Positions 24,968 to 36,090 of a stretch of DNA of 64,000 bases are shown piece by piece. The stretch covers positions 33,709,157 through 33,773,156 of the forward strand of contig OX243821.1 of NCBI GenBank assembly GCA_945859605.1. The letters run 5' to 3'. The stretch is from Lumbricus rubellus. Its lineage: Eukaryota > Annelida > Clitellata > Crassiclitellata > Lumbricidae. Position numbers and translations under genes: made by a program. Below the pieces are notes generated by a model, which had not been told where the DNA came from, made no database searches, and saw only the letters and a program-made list of their open reading frames with translations. The first letter of the stretch is position 1. Each line of letters opens with the position of its first letter.

Positions 24968-25973
24968 TGTCGTGGTTATATTAAATGATTATCAAATTAA
25001 ACACTTGCTATGCATGTATAATTATTAATTATAGGTAGAAGTTAAGCTAGGCAATTTAATTGGCGAGTTTAGGTAATATGTGTGGCAACATATAAAATAT
25101 TAATACATAAAACCAATGACTGCAGCTAAGCGTAATAACGAGTGGTCAAGATTACCATGACAACAAAGGACGCTAATCCTATTCGTGATTGGTGCAAACT
25201 GGAAGCGAATGACGTGACGAGTTAAAAATGACGTCAGCGAAGTGGACGTTAAGTTTTTGACTCTCTACAGGTATATCTGGAAATGGTGGTTGTTTCGCTG
25301 CGGTGATCAATCCAAAGTTGTGATTTTCAGAGTAGAGACGAAGGTAATTGAACTGTTCGGACGATCAATCGATAGTTCAAAGTATTGTGCATTAAGTGCA
25401 ACGCAATTTAAATGAGAAATTTGCGTTAGTGCATAATAATCATCGTGTGAAGTGTGAGACACTTGCGAAGAAGACGAACTCTTAGGCAACAGTTTGAAGA
25501 GTAGTGTAATTTGAATCGGCTAGCGAACAGCTGATCGGCGTGTGAAGTACGAAGGACGTTTGGTCAACTGGAGAAGAGCTGTGAGGTGAATGCGATGATT
25601 CATCTCGTGTGCAACTGATTCACGGCAAGATACGAGTAAGACGTTTGGTGTGGTCACTTCCATGACTGCATATTCAACCGTCTGATCAACATTCTTGACT
25701 GCGAAGAATCGGACGACGGAGAGAGCCGAAGACATTCGAGTTTCATACAACTCGACAGATAAGCGCAAATATAATATTTCCTAAGTAACTCGCCACACTA
25801 GGTAAATAGGATTGTTATTTGTTTGTGCATATGAATGATATTGAATAACTTTATATTATATATATTTCATAAGAACTGGGAGTTCGTTGAATTTGGAAGA
25901 ATTTCTTGAGTAAGTTAAACCCAACCGATTAACCACTAGGATAATAAAGTGCCCTTTTACACGGGATACGACA
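24968..25973 (+). repeat. 3' LTR of element 1
   Basis: It is 1006 bp and nearly identical to 17287-18292, followed by the target duplication GGTGG. Confidence 0.93.
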
Positions 25974-26023
25974 GGTGGCTTAAGCCCCCCAAGCCCAACG
26001 CTAGTTACGTCACTGCTTAGAGA

Positions 26024-26660
26024 TCCTTGTTGCGATGCGTAACATTAAACATGTAGCAGAAACATACAGCAGAGCGGTTTTTAAGGAATTTTTTACTGCA
26101 CAACTCCTTCTTTCCTTTCCCATCCTGCGTGGTAAATTACTTCCAATCGGAGGAAAATGGTCTTTTTCAACTAGTTTTCACTGCATAGAAGTGCTTCTAC
26201 AACTGCGCAAATCTATTTAGAACTGCATGTTTTGTGTACGACTGCACAATAAAAATGGCCTGACATACAGCGTGAAACTCCGAAACAGGAAACACCTCTT
26301 TTAGAGTTTTTGCTATTTAATATATAAGAACCCGCTCAAATTCTACTTTATTCCTGTGACGCTATTCACTCACTCATTCGCTATGCTACCTTTTAACTTG
26401 AATGCTGCTTTCTGATTGGTCGGTCAATGAGTCATGGGGTGTGAGCGAAAACTCGGGTCAACTGTAGCTACCCTTGAAAGGGGTTTGATGAGTCAACTAA
26501 AATTCGAATAACAGGTTTCAATAGAGGCGCGTTGGAGGGGGGAGAAAGAGAGGGTTAAATGTGGGACCCTGGATGTTTTGCACGCATTGCTGTAGGCCTA
26601 CCCCTTTTCAACACTTTGTATACAGCGTCGCATAGTTTAGGCGACCCCTCGTCAGTACTC
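26024..26660. other. intergenic, no gene seen
   Basis: This is host flank right of the hAT element. It holds an AACACCTCTTTTAGAGTTTTT motif (near 26290) related to the dispersed AGGTGT motif, and no supported gene. Confidence 0.35.
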
Positions 26661-26662
26661 TA

Positions 26663-28286
26663 TACTGCCGTGCTAAGCAAAAAGACAGTAACTCAAGTTT
26701 TTCCGTTTTTGAGTTAGCACTTGTTTTCACATCCTGACAACATGTTCTATCATATCTGGAAGCAAGGAAACGGTATCTGTCCGGAAACATGGAAAAAAAT
26801 GGAAACGAAATTCACAGTATCTCAAAATTGGGTCGTCGTGCTAAGCAAAAACGCAGTAACTTGAGTTACTGTCTTCTTGCTTAGTATTCCATGTATATTA
26901 ATGGTCGACCGATTTACAGATTATCAATATCACGGCTTTCAATTAGCTTAGAATCGTCATCTTGGTGTCAAAACATACACACTCAAGGTCAAGGAGTCCA
27001 ATAGGGTCATCTAAAAGTTTCCCCATGGGTCTGAATGGCGGCCATTTTCCAAAATGGCGTTCAAAATATGGATTTTTCAATTTCTCAGCTTGCAATTCAC
27101 TTAGAATCGTCATCTTGGAGTCAAAACATACACATTCAGGGTCACGGATTCCTGTGGAGCCATCCAAATTTGCCCAATGGCCTCAATGGCGGCCATTTTC
27201 CAAAATGGCCGACCCACCAAGAAGGATTTGTCAATATCACGGCTTTCAATTAGCTTAGAAACGTCATCTTGGTGTCAAAATATACACATCTGAGGTCAAG
27301 GATCCCATTAGGGCCATCACAAAGTTCCCCATGGCCTCAATGGCGGCCATTTTCCAAAATGGCGGACCCAAAAAGAAAGATTTGTCAGTATCTCGGCTTT
27401 CAGTTCACTTGGAATTGTCATCTTGGTGTCATAACACCCACATTTCAGTCAGGGATCTCAATAAGGCCATAACATAGTTCCTAGTGACCTCAATGACCGC
27501 CATTTTTCAAAATGGCCGACCCCTAAAGAGGGATTTGCAAAATTCACATTTTGGACGGCCATTTTGAAAATGACCGCCATTGAGGCCAGATGAAATTTTT
27601 GGTGGCCCCATTGGAATCCTTGTCCCTAAATATGTATATTTAGGCACCAAGATGACGATTCTAAGTGGATTTAATGCTGAGATATTAAAAAATCACGATT
27701 TTGGTCGGCCATTTTGAAAAATGGCCGCTGTTGAAGCCAGAGTTGGTTTTAGATGGCACTATTGGAATCATCGTCCCTAAATATGTATGATTAGACACTA
27801 AGATGACACTTCTAAGTGAAATAGAAGCCGAGATATTTAAAAATATGTATATCTGTCGGCCATTTTGGAAAATGGCTGCCATTGGCGCCAGAGGGCAAAT
27901 CTGCAATGGCCCTATAGCAAAATATTTTTCTTAGGACATGTTCGTCGTATATACCAAATTTCATTCTTGTATCGCAAAGAGAACAATTATTTTTCACCAG
28001 CCCGCTCTACCATACGATGAGTTACTGCTTTCTTGCTTAGCATCAAACCGATGTTCAATTCTTCGATGCTAAGCAAAAAAGCAGTATCTCATTTTTATAT
28101 AATTTTTACACAAATTTCACAAAAAACTAGTTTAGTTTCAAAATTCAGTAGTTTATATATAACTGCCTGCAAAAATTCAGAAAGATTCTAGCTTTATTTC
28201 TGGTTGAATTAAACCGATTTCTTCTTTATCGTTTTACGCAAAATCGTCTTTTTTGAGTTACTGTCTTTTTGCTTAGCACGGCAGTA
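26663..28286. mobile_element. TA-flanked mariner-type foldback element with internal inverted arrays
   Basis: Both ends, read inward, begin TACTGCCGTGCTAAGCAAAA and stay identical for about 34 bp. TA flanks both sides (26661-26662, 28287-28288), as for Tc1/mariner elements. End-like motifs also occur internally near 26838-26888 and 28018-28095, so each end is itself a small inverted structure. The middle holds about four direct ~150-bp units (26930-27535) centred on GGCGGCCATTTTCCAAAATGGC-like sequence, then about three units in the opposite orientation (27540-27970). No transposase is present. The superfamily is inferred from TA and the end sequence. Confidence 0.8.
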
Positions 28287-28288
28287 TA

Positions 28289-28707
28289 GAATGGGGTTGT
28301 AAATATAATGTGGAATGATAAAATGGCGGTGCATATACGCATTTATTCGTTCTTTCGTTATGTGGACTTATATAGCGCCTTTAAAAGAAATGTACTCAGG
28401 AGCGCTCCCAACACAGCCACGGCAATTGAGTACAGATGCTATAGAGGAGAAGTCATCACTATGCATGGACGAATTTATGTTACCCTATAATTGTAGGAAG
28501 AAGATAAATAGAATAGCAAACAGTGTAAGAGGGCTCAGAAATATTTTACTGTAGAAATACCCAGTCAAGCTTCCATAGAGATCCTGCGTGGCCGAGTGGG
28601 TTGTAAACACCTTTTTAAGTTTCTCAGGAGCAATACAAAAGTATTAATTCTGATATAAAAAACAATAAAGATGACCGGCTTCGATTCCCGTTCAGATTTG
28701 TATGTAT
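28289..28707. other. intergenic with SINE fragments
   Basis: A SINE-tail-like piece 'TTATATAGCGCCTTTAAAAG...CAGGAGCGCTCCCAACACAG' lies near 28367-28420. Near 28586-28675, tRNA-Ser/Leu-like boxes (GCGTGGCCGAGTGGGTTGTAA and GACCGGCTTCGATTCCCG) are separated by about 70 AT-rich bases that include ACACCTTTTTAA. It looks like a SINE head interrupted by a tiny insertion. No gene is seen. Confidence 0.4.
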
Positions 28708-28914
28708 GTGCACTTGTTATAGCGCCCCTTCAAGCTCACTACTCAGAGGCGCTCCCGAATGCAGAGCGGACACTGCATCGGAGTTTCACGCCGAAGCGCT
28801 GAGCAATTGTGAGTGAAGGACTTGCCCAAGGTCCCTACGCGGTTGAAGGTGGATTCGAACCTCGAACCTTCCGGCTTCAAGGCAATGACGCCACCACTAC
28901 ACCACCGCGCCCCA
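28708..28914 (-). mobile_element. tRNA-derived SINE, copy B
   Basis: Inverted relative to copy A. On minus it reads from a GGGGCGCGGTGGTGTAGTGG head, through the B box GGTTCGAATCC, 'GTGAAACTCCGATGCAGTGT' and 'GAGCGCCTCTGAGTAG', to the GGGGCGCTATAACAAGTGCA tail. It lies about 155 bp from the left LTR of element 2. Confidence 0.75.
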
Positions 28915-29069
28915 CAAATACATTTATCGGATCTTTACTGCGGGTGGCTCGGTCGCAATATAAATGTGGAGTGTGAGGTTGTACTCTGCCTCCGACAATA
29001 ATCATCTTCGATATGAAACAGTGTCGTTAAGCCCGAATACAACAACAACCATAATCTTCCTGTACACAT

Positions 29070-29576
29070 TGTTAGAAGTCCCGTGACTCTATGGTTCGAA
29101 CTTCTAAATACTCTAAGGGGAAAATGGATTCTCGCTAAATAAATCAAAAAGACAGTTTCGTAAAATGTAAAAGATATAATGAAACAAAAACATACACGAT
29201 AAAATACAAGAATTGGAGAGAAGATTAACATACGTGACCCTGTCGTTACCGTAATACACGAACGCAGCACGGCATAAGAAACACGTCACCGAACACGACT
29301 GACAGGACCAGACATGGTTCGAGTATGCAAACGTCTTCAAAAGGAGAATTCGTCTTCAACACCAAAATGATCAACGGGATCACGAATTCGCCTCCACAAT
29401 TTCTACAGCCCAATTCCGACCTTTGCAAACAGAACTACGCCTTTTATCAAGTTCCTTAGACAGCCACTCCTCCATCTCACATGAGGTGGAGTAAATAGGT
29501 CTCATGACCTTTACACGGGTTAGAGCTGCTATCAAATATATATAGTACAGCTTACTACATATAGCAGAATCTAACA
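29070..29576 (-). repeat. 3' LTR of element 2
   Basis: It is 507 bp and nearly identical to 45638-46143. It is the 3' LTR because the coding strand is minus. Confidence 0.92.
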
Positions 29577-30099
29577 AACCCCTAGACACGAGTGTACACA
29601 CAAAAAAAATAAGCCTACTAGCTTAACTAGTTAACTATCAATGCCTTTTACAAATCAGGTATCCAGAAATCAAACGTTTAGGATACGATACCGCAGTCCT
29701 AAAGCAACTAACCTATACACCAGCTCTTCTAAAACATCTCAATATGCTCTAACAAAAGCCTTTTACGCGGAAATACAACATGACACAACTGTACAACAAT
29801 CCAATGCGACAACAGAACTCCTCTATATCAAAATGCATCTAATAATCTATGCATGTTGGCAATGAGTCCACAAAGCTCCAAACGCACTATCCAAATGTTC
29901 AAACTATCATAGAAACTGAACAAAAAACTCCAACCATAAATTTCACAAGTGTCAACAAAGTCACAAGTTATCACCAAGCACAGAAACAATTCTATCACAC
30001 CTCAAAGACGAAAAACAACTCTAAACTAAAAGAACGACCGTAGCCACGAATTCACGACGCACAAACTCACAAACGCCAAAACGTCTTCGCATCAACAAC
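29577..30099 (-). other. 3' noncoding part of element 2
   Basis: This stretch lies between the end of RNase H and the 3' LTR. It is AT- and CA-rich, with no supported coding sequence on the element strand. On minus, CTAGGGGTT beside the LTR is a possible short polypurine tract. Confidence 0.6.
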
Positions 30100-30234
30100 T
30101 CAATCGAAAGCAGGTCGACTCAACAAATCTGGAAGAACATTGTCCTTCCCAGGCCTGTGTCGGATATCAAGAGAGTACAGCTGAAGTTCAAGACTCCAAC
30201 GCAACAACTTGTGATTTGAATTCCGCATTGAATT
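30100..30234 (-). pseudogene. RNase H C-terminal tail of element 2 (severed)
   Basis: About 44 codons ending in TGA at 30100-30102 carry the end of the RNase H domain (LRWSLELQLYSLDIRHRPGK, then DLLSR). The rest of this gene is at 40457-41846, over 10 kb away across the nested element. The frames agree when the nested element and one AATT are removed. In the present genome this tail is instead fused in frame to the Gag head encoded by the adjacent LTR (see 30103-30984). Confidence 0.88.
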
Positions 30235-30984
30235 TGTAACGCCCGCCCCTGCGTACGCTCCCGGAGTCGCCACTTCCGGTCCAACGCGCGAAGGGACCGC
30301 GTACTGTTGTGAGTCGTAGTCCAGAGAGATAGAGGGAGGAAGGGAGGCGGTGGCTCCCGGGTTCGAACTCCGTCCGGACTGAGGCGGCCAAGCCCCTCGG
30401 GCTCCTACCGCTTTATATGAAATAGGAGCTTTGCTCAGCAGTCGCTCGCTCCTCCGTAATATACCAGGGTTGGGCGGTAAGGCGAAGTCTTTGGGCCTGG
30501 CACCCGAACTCTCTTCCAGGCCGATGGTCGAGTGGTAAGGCGCGTCTACAGTAATCGCAGTGGTGCAGGTACCAAGGTTCGAACTCACAACAGATTTCTG
30601 CGTTGGTATGGGCGATTCTAACCGTTCAATGCGAGCCACGACCTCCGTTAGAGCTTCTCTTACATTATAATGTACTGCAGAGATTTCCTCTCTGACATTA
30701 TCCCGTACCGAGGCAATTGCCTCTTGTGTATTTATAGCATTAGCTTTAAACTCTGTTCTGACAGAAGAAATAGCCTCTTGAGTATCTCTGGCATTAGCCT
30801 GTATGGCATCTTGCGTGGACCTAGCATTCATTTGCATAGTTGCCTGCACATCAGTTTTCATAGAAGCCATGGCTTCTTGGGAGGACTTAGAATTCGTTTG
30901 TATGGCCTCTAGTAAAATGCCTATCTCCAACGCAGATGGTGGTCTAGAGGGCTGCGAGGGCGTTGATGCTCCGCTTCTATCCAT
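30103..30984 (-). CDS. chimeric ORF: LTR-encoded Gag head fused to an RNase H tail
   Basis: The ATG at 30984 (context GCCATGG) lies in the 3' LTR of the Gag-only element. The frame gives 250 residues of Gag head, then crosses the LTR edge at 30235 straight into the RNase H tail of element 2 with no stop, giving about 294 residues. The head has a coiled-coil-like region with repeated NAR-TQ-AI motifs (residues ~15-120) and a conserved GILRRSERLLSKAPISY stretch. The same LTR sequence upstream of the real gag suggests a promoter could drive it. Expression is unproven. It may be an accidental fusion. Confidence 0.6.
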
Positions 30985-32338
30985 GGCGCTATACAAGTTC
31001 TGGTTATGTCAAATCCTAACGCTAGCAAGAAGTAAGTCCGAAAGTTTAATCAATGAATCTTATTATTTTTAGAAACATGTAATAATTATTCACAATGTTA
31101 ATCAACAGCTTACAGTTTAAAGCAACTGATAATAATATGCAACACAATTCAAACAGACCTCAATCGGAGCAGACAAATGGTATCCCCAATTTTGTACTTA
31201 GGTGCCAATCTTAATTTCTCTGCCCAACAGATCAATATAATTTTATAATGAAAACCCAAGTAAAATTGTACCTTCTACTATAGACACAGGACAAGGACGA
31301 CGATATGCGAGGAAAGGCGCAGATGGAGCGTCGAATCCAGAGCGTGCGTCGACGATAAGTGACTCCGAGGAATCCGCAACAATCGACGCTGACAGGACGC
31401 TAAAACCGAGCTGACACGTCGAGAACAGGGAATCCACGAACAGATATTTTAATAATCGATTGACGCCCTTAGGCAAACTGCACAGAAGATATCGACGACA
31501 GAAGAAAATCCTGAAAACCGAGCGGTTCCGTTCCACACGAAAGAAAGATCAAAAAAACCGAACGAACGACTTAACTCAGAATCCGTAAAGAACAAACGTG
31601 ACAACGCAATAACTCAGACGTCGAATACACGCCGACTTATATAAACTGTTTCGTTTCTAAAATAATCAAACTCCGATTTCGTAACTTGCTCTCCAGAGCT
31701 ACACGTCTATCCTCATCGAAATCCGTCGTGAATCTGCCGCAACTCTCTTCTGAGCTCTGAGCGCGGTCCTTTATAGGCCTCGAGTGACGTAGGACGCTAT
31801 CTACTGCGCATGCGCCAAAAGCACTGCACGAGCTAGTGATCCCGCAGACACTGTGTGCACAGACTCAAGCGAGCAGCGCAATGGAAGACTACTGTACACG
31901 CCTGTCCTGCATGCACAGCCTACACACGGCCGCCGTGTATTGCTCTGTCCGTCTGGTTATCTGTGTATACGTGCTGTTGTGTCAACCTCTCTATCAGCCT
32001 GCGTGTCCGCCCGCCCGTATCTGTCTGTCGCTTCGGCCGACCTCTCTTCCTCTCTTTCGGCCGACCCTCCATTCGCTGAGCGTATGCAAGAAGCGATCAA
32101 TAACGTGGTAACTATGGCGACGGCTTACGTCACTACCTTGCACTCGTGGCAAGCACGATCTCAATATTAAAATCTAGGTCACCAATATTATCTAGGTCAC
32201 CGAATGCAGCTCCAAAAATAATAATATTATATATATATCAGACCACAAAAATACCAAGGGATCCAAAAATATATAATATAATATAATATTATATTACCAC
32301 TAAAATTCCGTAGCGTCTAGTTATACGCAAACGCTACA
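30235..32338 (-). repeat. 3' LTR of the Gag-only element, copy 1
   Basis: It is 2104 bp, offset by exactly 8118 bp from the 5' LTR. It carries a complete copy of the Gag head coding region (30984-30235). Confidence 0.93.
31805..31816. promoter_or_regulatory. NRF1-like palindrome in the LTR
   Basis: TGCGCATGCGCC fits the animal NRF1 consensus. It is also present in the other two LTR copies at 39923-39934 and 59693-59704, upstream of the Gag ATG. A promoter role is inferred. Confidence 0.45.
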
Positions 32339-35300
32339 CTTGCACCGCCCCAGAAATTTATTTCAGACGATGTTTAAGTGGTAAAACAGCCTCTGAAATT
32401 GTAAAGTAAGGCTATAATTTATGTCTGTTCCGACTGTTACAGCAAAAGTTAAAACATTAAATGCGAAAAATCAACAAATATGCGACGCACAATCGTAACA
32501 GTGGCAGCGCAAGCTTTGAGTAATAATCGGTTCACCCGATCCATAGTTTAGTCTAGAGTGTCAATAAAAGTTCTGAATTTATATAGCTCCAAGTTAAGTA
32601 AACATATAAGCAAATTATATATGTCTATATATAGGTCCATTTTTATCATGAGCTTCCAACAGTTATGCAGAGAATTCTACAGTAGACTCCAACATAATCA
32701 ACAGACAGCAGTCTAAGCTTGACCCACTCAGGTCAAGAACATCAACACTAGCCTATCTTTAGGCCTATAACGGCGTGTAATATCCACAAGGTCGCTTAGG
32801 TTTGTCATGTGGTAAATTCTGCTTTCACAGAAATAAATTGACCGAACATTTCACCAAAACCTCTAATTAACGCCAAATATTAATCATATATTTAGTCACG
32901 GCCGATAATTCCAGCAAAGGGGACACTGCGATAGCATAAAAGCAGCCCCAGTCTGAATTAGGCTATCATCTCAACCGGTAGCACACAGCTAATAACACAC
33001 AATTTTCACCGCTACATGTCTGCTAATTGTCAAGATCTACCACAGAAAACTGCATAACGAAATATTATTTAATCTGGGAGTAGACCGGAGGTTAATATGA
33101 CTTTTAATATTAGGCCTACTAGTATTTGACTTTCACCGTTCAAATATATAGTTTATTCAATTATCATATGGCAACCGGTAAATGCAGAACTCAATGATAG
33201 GCAGCGAATAGGCCTGCTCTCATAAGCATCCTAATTATTCAAATGCAACCGATTATATATATCTCTTAAGAAAGGCGATTTATGGGCCTACCAATCAAGC
33301 ATCGATAATTATTAAATTGCGACTGCAAAGCGTATACAGGTGCATTAACTTAAATAGGCCGCGTATTAATTTATGCCAATCATAGTGAACATAGGCCTAC
33401 ACCACACCAGCGATGATTATTATCATGTTATATAATCATCCAGCACAATAGGCCTACATTCCTAACATGGTTTATCACAGTCCTATAAAGGCAAATCCTT
33501 ATTAATAGGCTCCATTGGTCATTGCACGTAAGCTTAATTAGGTAAAAATAATATAGGCTATTGCAATTTACACTAAAGCACAATATTACACTGTAATCGT
33601 CGTTTACGAGACAGCGTAACCATATATAATTATCATAGGCCTATGCAAGAAATTATAAAGGTCCATCATGATTTTACAATCAAGATTACAGTCTAGGCAT
33701 AGATCTATAAACTATTACTATTAATTCACGGACCACAGTCATTACTGTCCTCTTATTTTCCGTAAGCTTAGCATGATTATATTGCAGCTATGCTCATCCT
33801 TTCTTCAATCTATCATTTCTCGTATACATTAAACAGACCACACAGGCCGTGGGAGAATCACCCGGTCGACCGTCTGCGGCTTCTCTTTGGAGCTCGGACT
33901 TAACCGTCCTCCCCCACACCGACTGCAATAGCATCTGCAGGGCGTGGAAAATTCTTAGACCACCCACCAAAATAGAATCTTATCTTCTCACGACATCTAA
34001 TTATGTGTAAATGCAGATACCGCGTCAAACATAAGCGAGTGCTAAATAGACGTGCACTCATTGACGCGTACACTGGTCCAAATATTAATCTACCATCGCC
34101 GTATATATATACGTCGATGGTAGGCTACATATCGTACACATAACAAATTTAGACCCATAATTATAAACATTGAGCAAATCTGAAAGCTAGGTCACTCACT
34201 GCACAGATAAAAATCCTACACAGCGGATAATGAACAATAATAATAATAATTTTATTACGAATCTAAATGCGTCTTCCAGAATTATTGTATAATTATAGGC
34301 CACCGTTGTAGCCTACAATTCGTCCGGCCAACGCTTATGTCACCACATATTAATTATTCTAGGCCTTCGATGTAAACATTGCGGCTGAATTATTCATAGA
34401 AGCAGCGGTTTATCAACAGCCTATCAATTTATATATAATCATTTAAGCCTCAATATTATTATAAGCAGATATTATATATTTATAATCCTCCTCCTACCGG
34501 TTTAATACACAACCGGAGTCAGTACAGCTGTTATGTAGAGCTCCGGCCGATATATATTAATTAGGCCTATATAAGCCAGACAAAATAATATAATATTATC
34601 TACTTCAGTCTATCTATGCTAATTCCGATTATTATTTCTGAACGAGCAACATATATATAGGCCTATACACATTTATACCATTCATGACAGCTATGTATTA
34701 TTAATAAAATCTGTATCTACAAATTATATAGGCCCCTCAGCAGTTAATCAACGGTATAATATTATTATCACTTATAGGCCTACCTTAAGCCTATAATTTA
34801 ATTATATGGCGCCTCGCAATTTGTACATTAATGCAGTTACAACAGCGGCGCAAGGTAAAACACATAGGTCAATATAAACCGTCCCGCTATTGCTTATGTC
34901 ACGAGATTATATTCTTAAGCCGTTAATATAGTCAGACCTTCAGTTTCAATCATTGGCCAACCAACAAATTATTGTAACCATTATACGGCCGAATAATTAT
35001 TATATAAAATGCAGCGATTTATCAACACTGAACAGCCTACCTATAATTAGTTATTATAGCCTAATCGCTCATGCCTTAGGTGTCTAAGCCTACTCGCTGT
35101 ATATCTAATGTAAACTTAATAGGCATACCATTTGCAAAGGCAGTAGTTAATACATATTATTTTCCTTAAGCCTATAATTATTTATATTGCGCCTTTCGGA
35201 ATATAAGCCTACAATTTAATATTATAATCGCGTGTACTATTTATATGGCGCCTTGCGTTATGTACATTAATTTAATTACACAGCTGAGCAAAGCAGAATA

Positions 35301-36090
35301 TATAGGTCACTCCAACAAAACAGGACCTATTATAGGCCCATGGCTCAACATTATCAATGCAAACTATATATGTAATTATATCGCTGCGAGTGCTACAATA
35401 AGACACTAAGGGCCTCTAGAATTTTTATCTAGCGCCAATTTAAATCATCATTAGTGTATCTATCCATTATTATTATTTATCTGCGGTGGCCACAGCTAAG
35501 CAAGAAATCCCAAGTAGGCTTTCTTCTGCATAAAAATCTAACTAAGTGAAGCTCTTAATATTATTCTTAGACAAATGAATTAATTAACTAATCATGCTAT
35601 GCACATATATATGGCAAAAAACATAGGCCTAATGCAAACCTTGCCTCACAACAGAGCCTATCAGAAAAGAAGGCCTATCATATTAATATCCTTACAGCAC
35701 TAAGATTACACAATTATTATCATCATGACTACTTAAAATGAGCAACTTTAGTCATTCCAATATATCTCAGGCCAGAAATCATTTATATAGCGCCGACTAT
35801 TTATATACAGCGCCACACAATATATATCATCTGAGTCAATATTAAGATTGTCCACCGTTACAATACAATGCAATACCATACAAATATTACTCTGTGCAAT
35901 GCCACACACAGTTCGGTCAACTTACAATGCACATTACAGTATTTACACCGTACGCAACATGTAAAACCATTACATGTAAGAAATAAATCATTTTCATCAG
36001 AATCGAAATAAACCAACGTTACAGATGCTGTCTGCATTCAGATAATCCTCCGCCATTACACGGTTTTCAGCAAAGGTCATCAGATGACCT
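32339..36090 (-). other. 3.75-kb noncoding interior of the Gag-only element
   Basis: This is AT-rich sequence without a supported open frame, lying between the gag stop and the 3' LTR, where pol would be expected. It is dense in AGGCCTA palindromes (about a dozen, for example near 33112, 33393, 33449, 33636, 34561, 34659 and 35622) and repeats TATATAGCGCC-like motifs near 34805-34830, 35190-35265 and 35780-35815. The first ~1.5 kb is recognisable in the second copy (60184-60673 plus 63003-64000), so the interior is inherited and not random filler. I found no protease, RT or integrase remnant. Confidence 0.75.

Larger units (their letters stand above)
17287..25973 (+). mobile_element. young Gmr1-like Ty3/gypsy LTR retrotransposon (element 1)
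   Basis: Two 1006-bp LTRs (TG...CA) bound an 8.7-kb element, and GGTGG flanks both sides as a 5-bp target duplication (17282-17286, 25974-25978). The internal gag-pol order is Gag, CCHC knuckle, protease, integrase, reverse transcriptase, RNase H. Integrase upstream of reverse transcriptase is the Ty1/copia order, but the domains are gypsy-like (GPY/F motif after integrase), which fits the Gmr1 clade. I noticed one substitution between the LTRs (17847 T, 25528 C), so insertion was recent. A TTAA element at 19760-21067 splits gag. Confidence 0.92.
16413..26015. mobile_element. non-autonomous hAT-type element, split by an LTR retrotransposon
   Basis: The ends are inverted: the left starts CAGGGACGTAACTAGGAT and the right, read inward, CAGTGACGTAACTAGCGT. 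Both run into a GGGGGGCTTAAGCC block. The 8-bp sequence CTTAGAGA flanks both sides (16405-16412 and 26016-26023). An 8-bp duplication with CAG-type ends is typical of hAT transposons. After removal of the LTR element at 17287-25973 and its duplicated 5 bp, the element is about 911 bp and codes for no transposase. It must have been mobilised in trans. Confidence 0.85.

Noticed and set aside
31836..32170. Conserved plus-strand small ORFs in all three LTR copies (for example 31855, 39973, 59737)
   Set aside because: The DNA block is conserved, but several overlapping frames are open at once and they diverge after the identical block. A regulatory explanation is simpler, though a small peptide is not excluded.
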